Notes: generated from the letters alone by a model not told the origin. Counted from the stretch's first letter, positions 48,711 to 60,430 are shown. The stretch is 64,000 nucleotides of DNA from Mytilus californianus (GCF_021869535.1 NW_026262668.1:63890058-63954057); one strand, 5' to 3'. Numbers and translations: made by a program.

Positions 48711-51700
48711 ATGGCGGACGATACTTTTTGCGATGTTGAAAAGATGGTAAATGATGGTTTACATAGTATGGTACTTGCAATAGGGTACAAAGTTGGAATT
48801 GTTACTGTAATAATGGATTCAGTGGAGCCATGTACTGCAGAAGAAATCAGCATTAAGGCCAATTTAAACAAACGGTGAGGATAATGCATTTAAAATTCAC
48901 GAAAGGGGGGGGGGAGGGGTTGATCTGTAATATTTGGAATATCTGAAGCGTTATGTATTGCAATGAAATGAATAATTGATAACCTCATAGAATTTCCATT
49001 CTCTTATCGCCTACTTACATAATTATGAATATTAATATCAACAATGGGTCGATGCAACAGGAATATATTAATACGTCTACACACAAAAAAATATTTTTTT
49101 TTAGTAGATAAATGTTTATCATTTCAATACGTTTAGATTTAACCAAATTGAAATAGCAGTTTTCAGGAATAATAAAAATGAACAAGAGGGCTGTCCTCCA
49201 ACATGTCCAAATAAAAGTTTGAAAGTTGCGCATCATCTAGAACAAATACCTAAAAATTTATTTGACGGTCAGTCAACTGCACAAGCGAAATTATATTGCA
49301 AACTGTAAGTCCTTGACCCAAGCAGATGAATGATAAAACTGTCATCCAGATCGTCATACGATGGCAGCTAATAATATTTTTTTCTAATATGGCCGTATTA
49401 AACCGCTTTTCAAATGATTTACTTGATTAATTTGATTGACGAAACATAACTGAAAATGTAGTAATATGGTGGTCAGGGTGAAGGTTGTTTCGAAACCTGA
49501 AAATTCCGTCCAAGATCGATTCGAACCTACATTGAGACGTTTTCTACCTTTCATATGTTTTACTGAGATTTTGGAACCTCAGAACATATTGAGCATTCAC
49601 AGAATCCAACTAACTTAGTTATCATGACTCAGTAGACGTATATATATGTATGTCTAAATAAAAAAGCGCTTACTTTTAAAAGCAGCTCTTTAACTCTCCC
49701 GCATTTTACATGAGAAAACATATGTTGGCTTGGGTATGAAATATGGTGAACCTAAACTGACAACCGGCAATAAAACCAATACTGCAGGGATGTCAGTGGG
49801 GCTGAACTGGATGCATAAATATACTCAGCTTAATCCGGTCGCCATATGGACGATCAAATTGTGCAGGATGAATGCCTGGCTTTTTACATGTTAGGGTAGC
49901 TTTGCAAAAACTCTTTGAGGGGTTCGTTGCTCGTATTTGCATGGCAAAATTATGTTCAACCTAACATACATGTATTCTAAATTGTATTTGACAAAAACGA
50001 TGAAATTTGAAAAAAAATTTGCAATGCATACTATTATTTTTCAATTTTAAATCTATATCTCCAAATTGTCTACCTATACTGACATAAATGTTAGTTAATT
50101 GAAATTCGAATGGATGTAGCAAGTTCTTGCAATATTGATATTGATCAAATATAATAGAGTTTTAATAAAGAGATTTTGATATTTCATTAGGTATGTGGAG
50201 GAATGACTGATTTGTATGACTGCCAAAGGGGTTGTGAAAATAGATGATGGAAAATATTATTTTCCAAATAAGAAACAGATTCGTGAGGCTGCATTTATAT
50301 CCACAATGCTGCCAATATTTGCAGAATGCTTCCCCGATTTGGAAAAAGTAATGAAAAATAAGACAGAAAATAAAGGTACTTATTAATCATGTAATTTTTC
50401 CATTTGTGTATAATATGTCCATCAACCAAGTTATATTATATACATTGTTTTGTATTTTCTAAATGGATTAATGAGATTTAAACATCGGTAAACAACTATT
50501 GCCTCTAATTTTTAGCAAATATACTCATTCTCTTAGTTTGTCATGAAACCTCTAACACTGAATCAAAATAGCGAATACAAATTGGGTATATGGTCTATGG
50601 CGAAAATAACTAAGAACTTGGATATTTTGCAAGAATTATACCAAGTAATATACCAATTAACCATTTCAAAAATACATATGAAAACTATTATTTGATAAAA
50701 AAAAAGCAAGGATGCATCAAAAATAAAAAGTCAATGAAGGAAAAACATTAACACAAGTGTCAAAAGGAATATGACGAAAATTGAAACGATAGCCCCTAAT
50801 ACATCAAACTGGAAACTGAAAAATTATCAATACAAAACCCACCAAGAAACCATAAAGAGGTGGGGATGATCTCATGTTTCAGAAAGGGTAAGCAGTTCCA
50901 TTATCGGCGGTCGTCGTCCCGCTCATTATTAGTAAAACACTGATGATTAGTCGTATTCGGTGATAACTCATACGGGTTACCATGGAGTAGGGGACGATAT
51001 TGTGGCTACGACAACATATCCAAGGTCATCTGATAAACCGTTACTATTGTACGGCAAACCAGTATATTGCAATGTTTGTTCGAAAAAGTTGACTATGATT
51101 TTATGTAATTATTTAGACAGCCTCCCTCTATCAAGAAAATCCTGATAGGACTTTTGACACAAAATCTCTGGAATGTCTTATCAACTGATATATTTATAAT
51201 CCAAATGAAGTACTTGCCTATAAGTGGGTACATCCCATTGTATTATGGCAGCCCATACACATGTATTAGAATTTTATATTCTTATAAACTAAGCCCTATG
51301 TTAAAATTGTCCAATATGAGCCGTAGTTTAAGGGTATGAGTAAAGTACTGTACGACTTTAATTAGTTAATTTCTTTTTGCATTTGTTTATCCCTTTTTTT
51401 TTTTTTTTTTTTTTTTGCATAAATATCTTATATACAGACGCAAGGGTTCGAATCCCGCTGAGGCAAGAACAAAAACATTGTTTGGCTAAATTTGAGACGA
51501 ATTATCTATATATATATATATATATATATGGATCTTAATAATTAAGATCCATTTTGTTACATCTGGTGATCCGATTATTTGGCAACCGCCATGGCAGTCA
51601 GCAGTGTTTCAGAACATCCGTTGTTCGACTTGTTAGTCAAATGCGTTTTGTTAAAATATACTTTTCACTTTTTTGATATTTTGGAAAATGTTGTTTGTGC

Positions 51701-52314
51701 TGTATTTAGACCCCTCTACCAAGAAATTTGTTTTGCATGCACACGTATAAAAATTGCGGTTTTTATCCAACGCAATCATAGGTTTGAACGTTGTTTTCAG
51801 TTTATACTTGTTTATATTTTTTCGTTTGGGCTTGTATTATATTTGCCTTCGGGTTTATATAATCCGTTCACCCTATTTCGACTCTTCAAAATTCAAGAGT
51901 CTACCGTTTCGATTCCTAACATCACTGAAGAGACATTAATTGTCGAAATCCGGATATGGTGTACCAATTTTTGTACCTCATGTTTGCGGTATATCATCTT
52001 TTCCGCAAGTTTATTGTTTTCTGTTTGGTATTAGATTAATAATCAAGATCCATTTTGGTACATCTGGTGATCCGTTTATTTGGCAATCGCCATGGCAATC
52101 AGCAGTGTTTCAGAACATCTGTCGTTCGACCTGTTAGTCAAATGCGTTTTGTTAAAATATATTTTTTTTACTTTTTTCGGTTTTTCGGAAAATGTTGTTT
52201 GTGCTGTATGTAGACCCCTCTACCAAGAAATTTGTTTTGCATGCACACGTATAAAAAGTGCGATTTATCCAACGCAATCATAGGTTTGAACGTTGTTTTC
52301 AATTTAGAATTGTT

Positions 52315-52345
<31 letters not shown>

Positions 52346-55300
52346 ACACTTTTTTAGTTCTTTCTTCGAATTATAAATAGAATAGAATAGGAAGATGTGG
52401 TATGAGTGCCAATGAGACAACTCTCCATCCAAGTTACAATTTATAAAAGTAAACCATTATAGGTCAAGGTACGGCCTTCAACACAGAGCATTGGCTCACA
52501 CCGAACAGCAAGCTATAAAGGGCCCCAAAACATTACTAGTGTAAAACCATTCAAACGGAAAAACCAACGGTCTAATCTATATAAAAACGAGAAACGAGAA
52601 ACACGTATGAACTGCATAAACAGACGACAACTACTGTAATCAGATTCCTGACTTAGGACAGGTGCAAACATTTGCAGCGGGATTAAACGTTTTAATGGTA
52701 CCAAACCTTCTCCCTTTTCTGAAATAATAGTATAACATCACAACATAGAAAAACACACTATAAAATATCAATTGGAAGGCTTAACTCAATAAAAAAACGT
52801 AAATTAACACACAATGAACGAATAAATTTGACCTGTGACACCTGAATGCAAATACACAGTTAATAAAAAATTACAAGGGATAAAGAATACTTTTATTGAA
52901 TTAAAAACTTTTATTATGTCGCTGTGATTTTTTGTTTATCCTCTTCCGAATCATAATATTACGCATTATAAAGTTATATTATAAGTGTTACCTTGAATGT
53001 TCATGGATTGATCAACTCGTCTAATTTGACCATGTCTTGAAAATGGAACAAAGTCTAAAGCTGTCAGTTTTCAAGTTCAAGGACAGTAATATAAAGACAT
53101 GTAAACAAGGCATTTGTTGTGTTAATCTTCATGTATTATATATAATACCGAGGTTGAAGCCCAATTAAGTATATTTTAATTATTTACACCATGCTAATAT
53201 GGTTTATGCAAAATGATACCTTAATAATCAAGAAAGGGGGAGGGGTACATTTAATTTGAGAATAAATTCAGTTACAATTTAAATAGAATAAAGGATCTTG
53301 CAACTGAGTTTTAGATACAGTTGCATTTTACTTAAGAAAAATATGAAAATAAGATGATGTGGTATTAGTGCCAATGAGACACTCTCCACCAGAGACCAAA
53401 TGAAGAAGTTAACAACGATAGGTCAGCGATAGACCTTCAACAATTAGCAAAAACCATATCGCATAGAAAGCTAAAAATGGCCCCGAAATGACAAATGTAA
53501 ATCAATTCAAACGCGAGAACTAACGGCCTGATTTATGTAATAAACAATAAACGAAAAGCAAATATCATGTACAGCAACAAAAGGCAACCACTGAATTACC
53601 GGCTCCTAACTTTGGACAGGCACATACAGAATGTGGCGGGGTCACACATGTTTACTGGCGCTAACCCCACCCCCTTAACATGGGACAGTGGTGTAACAGT
53701 ACAACATGAAATCAAAGCATGATATCCGTTAGCATTTACTGACATCATGGTGAAAGTCAAAAGTCAAAAACAACGACTCTCTTATTTCCTACTTAAGCGA
53801 ATAACCTTTTGTTTCAATTTTATGTATAAAAGCTGGAATATGAGTGATTATAGTCCAAACATAATTACATACCTCAAATCTTATATATTATACGACACAA
53901 TTTTTGATACACGGAACATAAATTTTACACGTTACTATATATATACATACCAATGAAAGGAGAATGTAAATCAATACAACGATTAAAAGCAAAATATTTT
54001 AGAATTCAAACGTCATCAATTGCAAAAATAGAAAAAAGATCCAACAGTTAAGCCTAATCCGGTTAAGAATTTATAGCATTACCTGAGATGCTTATCCTCA
54101 GTTTCGCTTAGTTTGCAATGTACTTTATGTTCTTAACAAAATCCATATGTTTCTGTAAGCATGCAGACAGTTCTGAATTATGGTAAATATCTAACAGATT
54201 ATTGAACATTTATAATAAATCCACTTTTGATCCACCCGATAATTCATACGATTTTGTTTCGATATAGTACAATTACGTAAATTCCTTGATTCTATGGAGT
54301 ATACATTCTAAATAAAATATACGATAAATCTTTGAGAACATTGCATCTTTAGTAAGTAAGAAGATGCAAAGGGCAAGGGGCAATCAAAAGCACAGACAGC
54401 ATGGCCAGAATTCACAGATTCGAAAAAGGCAACGAGCAATACACAGTCTACAAAACACCACATCGAACACTAAAGATTGAGTAACACGAGCAACACCGAA
54501 ACTTGTGTTGTGAGTGATCAAATATTAGAGTCTTAACTTGAACAAAAGAGGATTTTTAAGAAAGACCGTTACCTACAGAAACAACATAGACATTGAAAAC
54601 AAAAAAGCATAAATACAGTAAAAAAAAAAACCTTAAACATTACAAACGGTATACATATCAACTTTTATGTTGTCTTAAGATCTAAGACTTCGAGAACATG
54701 TTGCTCGTTAGTTGAGACACAGACATATTGTATCGGTCAAGTAAGTCGTGAAGTGTTGCATTAGTAAACGCCATTTTTAATTATGTCACTATATTGTGAA
54801 CATACAAGCGCTTAAAATTTCCATTAAAATATGTAAATGCCATACGATTGCCAGAGGTTTTGTTACGCAGATATATTCTTTTTTTGTGTTACTTTGTAGT
54901 TTTTTTGTCAACTTGATAATCATAATGATTCATAGTCGATCATGGCAAACTAACGTATATTTTGTTCGATTTGCGAGAAATTGAATGCTGCGGTATGGAT
55001 GAATGGCATCATTTCATTTAAGATAAGGACTTTTTAGGAAATATTGAAAGTTTCGGTCCTGTCCAATTATTTTCTATGATATCATATCACAAACAAGGAT
55101 GTAGCTGTTTCAGCCACTACATCTACATACAATAAAAAATAGTTTCCAATACTTCCCATGTATATGTCAATACGCATTGGTGGCCTATGGAAAACGAAGT
55201 TTTATGTTAAGAGTTGGTGAGCTGAAGTATGTATGTCATTAACTTGCTTGCTTGGTTATTGTTTTTTAAGTATGTGGGGCATTGATACAATACAATTAAG

Positions 55301-57523
55301 ATTGACATGTGTGACGATCAGCAAACAATTATAGACTAAAGTGGAGTTTTGATTGACCTAGAAGCCGATATGCTATGCAATATTTCAACTACACATGATA
55401 TACAGTAACTGCAAAGATAACTGTTTTCCTGCCTTTTAAAAAGAATCTTTATTTTGTAATTTTCTGTTTAAAAAATGAATACTTAAAACAATAAACTTAA
55501 TCTTATCAAAACATATTGCAATTTTTTCGAAGACTCAAATATGATTTGAAAATATACTCACAAGCCTTCCAATATATCGATCTGCCAGTGATTTCGATCC
55601 CTTTCATTTATCCAGCTTCAGTGTTGTTGACATATCGACAACTTAAATTTCGATGGACACTATATCTTGAAATAAGAAAACATTCCAGGTGGCGTTGTTT
55701 GAAAGAATGACGTCAGTGTATTGACAGAGATGTCGTTTGCAGCGTTGCAGGAATATGTATAACCTTATACTTTTTTTTCTTTCGACCATTTAATTTCTTG
55801 TATTTTGGCATATTCAAATAAGATTTGAATTGTAAGTGTTAAGAGTACGAAGCAATTTGTTAGACTATTTTTTTAACACTGACTGCTTGATGTAAATGAA
55901 TAATAAAAGACGGGAGAAACTATATGATTAATAATATTTTATTCTAGGCTATCCATTTCCCCAAAAAGCATTAGTATGGGAAGGACAGTATAAAGAACTT
56001 TCCAGCTTTCATGATGTTACATGGCTGGAAGATAATATCAAACCTGTGATAAATGCATACTTCATAGATAGGAAGAGTAAGTAGCAATGTCAAAAACATT
56101 ATAAAACAACTGTTAAAACTTACATGCTGTATAAAGCAGTAAATTCCAATAGTTAGTGTAGTTGTTTAAAACATCGCACGATTTTCTTACATTATTTAGA
56201 GAACGATGAAAAAAGTTATGATAGCTTAATCAAAAAAATAAATATTTATGTAAATTAGAAAACAAATGTTACACAACATAACTTAATTTTAAAAAAAATA
56301 CTTTAAAAACAATTACATTTAATGTCTAATAAACAATTGAAAATTTAATACTTTCAATATTTTTGAAGAAATGAAATGACACTTTTCAAGCTAATGTTAT
56401 ATCTAGAAAAGAATATATTTCTTCGTATATTGGTACCACCAAAATTTTTGTTTGAATTAATCGCCTGGACACACTTTATGTATAAAACTTGTTCTTACGT
56501 GTATACGTATTGATATTTAGATTTTCTTTTGTAAAAGCAAGACTTTCTTAGATGATTTCGGAAGTTTTAAAAAAAGTAGCTTAATATTAACGTATTCATT
56601 TTTTTTGTAATTTGTTTAGCCTTAAGTTTGATTTTTTTAAATCCGGTATGTTTTTGAAAGAAACTTGTGACATTACTGATACATAATTTATACTATTTAG
56701 ATTCGGACTATAATGGAATTGTAATGGGCGACGGAAAGTGGTTCAAATCTCCTGTTTGCTAATACAAACTCAGTTAAAAATATCTAAAAAGAAAAAGAAA
56801 CATAAATTAATGAATTAGTATAGTAGCTCTTCAGGTCGTCTCCAGTAAGTATGCAGAAGATGCTCCATGATAAAAAAAACTGTCTATGAATATATGGCTG
56901 CTTCATAAACATTGATCAGTCTAAACCACATTGTTAATTATTCTTTCACAGTAAACGCAGAGACTTTCAACATCTTAGATTTTGGATGTGGATATGGTAA
57001 ACTAGCTTTTTCGTTAGCAAAGACATACAGTAATGGTTTGATATGGGGTGTAGACATAGACGAAGTTGCAATTGATGCTGGTAGGAATAAAGCCCAGAAG
57101 AACTCTTGTTCAAATATTTTCTTTGAAAAGATTGTTGGAAATATGCCAGATTTTTGGAAAGACAAATTCGACATTATTATTATGTCAGATGTATTACATG
57201 ATCTACCGGATCCGAACACAATTATGGCTAATTTCAGAATAATATTGAAACCTGGTGGTTATGTTATAACTTTTGATCCACCTGTTTACTCTGATCACAA
57301 GAAAAATGTTGGTTATAACGACGCAGTAGAGTTCATGCCCTACAGCGTATTCACATGTTTACCCAACAGTATGTCAGAAAAGCCAGCGATTGGTCATGGG
57401 ATCGGATGGGGCTTAGGAGATAGATTAAAGTATATTGAAAGTCAAGGATTTCAAGTTTTGGCATTAGATGGTGAGGATGTCAAATTTCCAAAGTGGAGAA
57501 TTGTGTTCAAAAAGAGTGTTTGA
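48711..57523 (+). CDS. SAM-dependent methyltransferase, Rv2258c-like, with in-frame TGA at codon 60
   Basis: Class I methyltransferase with an N-terminal winged-helix domain; substrate unknown. Exons are 48711-48874, 50191-50375, 55948-56076 and 56952-57523. They have canonical GT-AG introns and phases that sum to 1050 nt (349 codons plus stop), the family's usual length. Residues 1-110 form the winged helix ('TAEEISIKANLNKR-YVEE', 'MTAKGVVKIDDGKYYF'). Motif I is ILDFGCGYGK (167-176), with the acidic ribose contact in GVDID (192-196). A motif IV region, 'FDIIIMSDVLHDLPDP', and 'ILKPGGYVITFDPP' follow. A C-terminal 'GHGIGWG' matches the AEGG-GLGxMWG region. Codon 60 is TGA (50204-50206), where the family has the Trp of 'RYVREWL'. 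Explanations are pseudogene, segregating null allele, sequencing error, or restart at Met 63 (50213), which would remove the winged-helix start. Confidence 0.85.
50865..51165 (-). pseudogene. Antisense PLE 3'-end fragment in methyltransferase intron 2
   Basis: GATCTCATGTTTCAGAAAGG plus GTAAGCAG parallels the reverse complement of the PLE 3' end (GATCTCAGGTGCTCCGGAAG then GGTAAGCAG). CCCTCTATCAAGAAAATCCT plus GATAG parallels the reverse complement of codons for 'SYHDFLDRG' at 63652. The order is conserved, but the intervening sequence is diverged. This is the third and most decayed copy of the family. Confidence 0.65.
51421..51530 (+). mobile_element. tRNA-derived SINE remnant and (TA)n tract
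   Basis: GGTTCGAATCC at 51445-51455 is a perfect RNA polymerase III B box, followed by CGCTGAGGCAAGAAC and CTAAATTTGAGACG. The A box is missing, replaced by a poly-T run (51392-51415). A (TA)n tract lies at 51508-51529. Confidence 0.5.
51535..52320 (+). repeat. Tandemly duplicated ~290-bp block of a dispersed repeat
   Basis: 51535-51830 and 52034-52320 share TGGTGATCCG, CAGCAGTGTTTCAGAACATC, TTAGTCAAATGCGTTTTGTT, CCCCTCTACCAAGAAATTTG and TTGCATGCACACGTATAAAA, offset by ~498 bases. The second copy ends in a (TA)n tract. A 151-codon frame through the first copy starts from TTG, has membrane-like composition, and is broken in the second copy. It is treated as non-coding repeat. The paired arrangement could be two partial LTR-like ends. 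Confidence 0.7.
52388..52725 (-). repeat. Dispersed repeat DR, long copy (intron 2)
   Basis: AGATGTGGTATGAGTGCCAA, AGACAACTCTCCATCCAAG, GTACGGCCTTCAACACAGAG, CAACGGTCTAATCTATATAA, and TTCCTGACTTAGGACAGG then GCGGGATTAAACG. This is the fullest copy of the family with the TRAF-intron member at 34595. Confidence 0.75.
53350..53712 (-). repeat. Dispersed repeat DR, long copy (intron 2)
   Basis: GATGTGGTATTAGTGCCAAT, AACTAACGGCCTGATTTATG, GGCAACCACTGAATTACCGG, ATGTGGCGGGGTCACACATG and GGGACAGTGGTGTAACAGTA. It is ~360 bp and diverged from the 52388 copy. Confidence 0.75.
53713..55947. other. Methyltransferase intron 2, distal part
   Basis: AT-rich sequence without a supported exon, RNA gene or matched repeat. 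Confidence 0.45.
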
Positions 57524-57827
57524 AATGTATTTTTACAAATGATATTGGAACGGGGACACTGTTAGTGGCAATTCATTCTTTTTATATTTTTTAATGTAGT
57601 TTTTTTTAAGCGATATTGTATTCACCGTAAAAAATCTTATCAAAACTTTTTTTTACCACAGTTGCTTTTATCATCATGTACACATTGAGAAAAATAGAGA
57701 AACACGTTTTGGTTGCCAGTGAGTCAAATATCCACCAAAGACCAAATGACAAGGATGTAAGAAACAGTATAGATCACTGCACGGTCTTTAATAATGACCA
57801 AAACCCTTACTGTATAGTATGTTATAA

Positions 57828-58030
57828 ATAAACTCATCACAAATACCAGGCTTAAAGCTTTGTACGCCAGACACGCGTTTCATTTACAAAAGACTCACCG
57901 GTAACGCTCAAATCAAAAAAGTCAAAAAGGCCAAATAAAGTAAGAAGTTGAAGAGCATCGAGGACCTAATATCTCGAAAGGTTTTACCAAATACAGCTAA
58001 GGTAATATATTCTTGGGGTAGAAAATAAGA
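57828..58030 (-). mobile_element. Hammerhead-ribozyme (retrozyme-like) repeat, copy 3
   Basis: On the minus strand it reads ATTACCTTAGCTGTATTTGG, then TCGATGCTCTTCAACTTCTT, TTTGGCCTTTTTGACTTTTT, the ribozyme fold and GCCTGGTATTTGTGATGAG. ATAA lies on each side of the insertion into DR (57821-57830 and 58027-58031 region), too AT-rich to call as a duplication with certainty. Confidence 0.75.
57864..57907 (-). ncRNA. Type I hammerhead ribozyme motif (decayed, copy 3)
   Basis: On the minus strand stem I is GCGTTA with TGGCGT. The core box reads CCGGTGA instead of CTGATGA. Stem II is GTCT with AAAT (weakened). GAAAC is intact, stem III is very short, and the cleavage triplet is GTC. The two core substitutions predict loss of cleavage. 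Confidence 0.65.
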
Positions 58031-58244
58031 GGCCCAGGAATTACAAAATGTGAATGATTCAAATGAAAAAGCTAACGGCTTGACTTCAGTTTATAACATT
58101 AAACTAAAAACAATTATGATATACGACAACCACTGGATATCAGGCTCCTGGCTCTGGACAGACACATACAGAATATGGCGTGGTTAAACATGTTTGTGAG
58201 CGTTCAATCTTCATCTTAAATAACAAATATGTACAACATGCGTA

Positions 58245-59473
58245 TTTTTATGCCCCCGCAGCGGGAGGGGGGCATTAAGTTTACCCTTGTCCGTCTGTAC
58301 GTCCGTACGTCCCAAAAATGGTTTTCGTTCTCTAACTTTAGTTTGCCTCAACCAAATGTTATGAAACTTATACAATATGCTTATTGCCACAAAACACAGA
58401 TCAAGTTTGAATTTTGGTGGCGTCATTTTAACCGTTCTAGAGTTATGCCCCTTTACAAATGGAAAAATTGCCTAATTTTTAATTTCCGTTCTCTAACTTT
58501 AGTTTTCCTCAACCAAATGCTGTGAAACTTATACTCAATGCTTTTTACCTCAAAATGCAGATCAAATTGAATTTTCGTGGTGTCAATTTAACCGTTCAAA
58601 AGTTATGCTCCTTTAGAAATGGAAAATGTCTAATTTTTCGTTTCCGTTCTCTAACTTTAGTTTGCCTCAGCAAAATGTTATGAAACTTATACACAATGCT
58701 TATTACCAAAAAACACAGATCAAGTTTGAATTTTGGTGGCGTCACTTTAACTGTTCTAGAGTTATGCCCCTTTACAAACGGAAAAATTGCTAAATTCTTC
58801 GTTTCTGTTATCTAATTTATGTTAGCCTCAACCAAATGTTATGAAACTTATACACAATACTTATTACCACCAAATACAGATCAAGTTTGAATTTTGGTGG
58901 CTTCACTTTAACCGTTCTAGAGTTATGTCCCTTTATAACATTAAATGCAAGCGGGGGCATCATCTATCATCTGAGTCCCATGGACACATTCAACCAAATG
59001 CTGTGAAACTTATACTCAATGCTTTTTACCTCAAAATGCAGATCAAATTGAATTTTCGTGGTGTCACTTTAACCGTTCAAAAGTTATGCTCCTTTAGATA
59101 TGGAAAAATTGCCTAATTTTTCGTTTCCGTTCTCTTACTTTAGTTTGCCTTAGCAAAATGTTATGAAACTTATACACAATGCTTATTACCGAAAACACAG
59201 ATCAAGTTTGAATTTTGGTGGCGTCACTTTAACTGTTGTAGAGTTATGCCCCTTTACAAACGGAAAAATTGCTAAATTCTTCGTTTCTGTTATCTAATTT
59301 AAGTTAGCCTCAACCAAATGTTATGAAACTTATACACAATGCTTATTACCACCAAATACAGATCAAGATTGAATTTTGGTGGCGTCACTTTAACCGTTCT
59401 AGAGTTATGTCCCTTTATAACATTAAATGCAAGCGGGGGCATCATCTATCATCTGAGTCCCATGGACACATTC
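58245..59473 (+). repeat. Terminal-hairpin repeat family C with duplicated 3' end
   Basis: The 5' end is a T run plus ATGCCCCC / GGGGGGCAT hairpin (58250-58274), then GTCCGTCTGTACGTCCGTAC. About seven ~160-bp units follow (CTCTAACTTTAGTTTGCCTC, AAATGTTATGAAACTTATAC, TCAAGTTTGAATTTTGGTGG, CCGTTCTAGAGTTATG). The 3' end, GCGGGGGCAT plus GTCCCATGGAC, occurs twice (58951 and 59433): a ~480-bp segment including the terminus is tandemly duplicated. GCGGGGGCAT is the inverse of the 5' ATGCCCCCGC. Confidence 0.8.
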
Positions 59474-59821
59474 CCCATTTATTTAACATATAATGTCTTC
59501 ATTAAAAAGATTCAGAAAAATCTAGTTTTGGCTTTCCTTCTTCGCTATTTATTTGCGCAAGACAAGGGTGCCTTGATAATCATGTAAAAACAAAGCACAT
59601 ATGTACCAACATGTTCATTTTGATAACAAATATAACGTCTTGGATCAAAAGATATAAACAAATCGAACGTTGTATTTTCGTTTTTGTATAACATGAAAAT
59701 ACAAATATAAAAATGAAAAAATATGATAAAGCAGAAGTCAAATTCACATTGCACAAAAAGACCGAAAAGACTTCATTTTAATCTTTTGTTAATACACATA
59801 TTCGTGTATAGTCTTTGTCCA

Positions 59822-60034
59822 TCACATGAGTTCCAGATCCGATATCATTCCTTTTATTTTTCCTGCAGGTTTTTCTGCAAATTGATAAGTTCCAGTTTTT
59901 GTTGTCTGGTTATCGTATGTTACAGTTGCATTTTTTGAAGAATGACCGACTTTTATCTCTACTGTATTTTTATCGAAAACTGATATAGTTGACAATGTTT
60001 TCTTTGACACAGAAGGGACATTTACTGTCGCCAT
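59822..60034 (-). CDS. Possible small protein or terminal exon, 70 aa
   Basis: The frame begins with ATG at 60034 and ends before 59822. The peptide (MATVNVPSVSKK..., KVGHSSKNATVTYDNQ, PAGKIKGMISDLELM) is rich in T, V, K and S, has a regular amphipathic beta-like pattern and no signal peptide or membrane segment. This is unlike the translated repeat DNA around it. I do not recognise a family. A pyrimidine-rich stretch ending CGACAG just after the ATG could instead be a splice acceptor, making this the last exon of a gene entering from the right. No clear AATAAA was seen downstream. Confidence 0.4.
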   Translation of the reverse strand: MATVNVPSVSKKTLSTISVFDKNTVEIKVGHSSKNATVTYDNQTTKTGTYQFAEKPAGKIKGMISDLELM

Positions 60035-60430
60035 TGAAAAAGACAATACAATATTCTTTATCTCTCTTAATATTGCCTTGCGCGTATTCTTAAGTGAACA
60101 TATAAGATTGCCTCACATTTGCATCCGACTTCAGATAATTTTCATGAACTGACTTGAATCTGTGGATGAAACAATCAACACATTTCGTATGTTATGTTTG
60201 CGAAAATACAGATAATAAACGTTTCAGGTAGGATAAATTAGTTTGGTGAAGATACGTTCTACACTTCAACTTTGGCAAAATAATCAGATTTTCTAATCGT
60301 TTCTTTTTTGTGTTATTTTGTAACTGTTCAAATCATTTATTTGTATTGCCCTCACGTTGTTTTGTTTTCATCGTCAAAGTAATAAACTGCTGGTAATAGA
60401 AGGAATACTCAGACCCTTTTTGTATCGACT
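60035..60430. other. Intergenic upstream of the 70-aa frame
   Basis: No second exon or repeat was recognised. On the minus strand a TTATATG stretch lies about 70 bases before the ATG. Confidence 0.35.

Larger units (their letters stand above)
57690..58195 (-). repeat. Dispersed repeat DR split by a retrozyme-like insertion
   Basis: 57690-57827 (CCAGTGAGTCAAATATCCAC, GACCAAAACCCTTACTGTAT, GTATGTTATAAA) and 58030-58195 (AAGAGGCCCAGGAATTACAA, AGCTAACGGCTTGACTTCAG, ACAACCACTGGATATCAGGC) are two halves of one DR copy. They are contiguous in the intact copy at 60440-60765. Confidence 0.7.

Noticed and set aside
50204-50206. Selenocysteine codon
   Set aside because: The family has Trp here, not Cys or Sec, and no SECIS-like element was recognised downstream.
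51445-51455. tRNA gene
   Set aside because: Only a B box is present; there is no A box or cloverleaf, so it is a SINE remnant.
51579-52034. 151-codon frame in the duplicated block
   Set aside because: It starts from TTG and lies in a dispersed repeat. The second copy of the block does not keep the frame.
56912-56951. Methyltransferase C-terminal frame as a separate 203-aa gene
   Set aside because: The acceptor CAG ends at 56951, and upstream exons join in phase to complete the family's fold.
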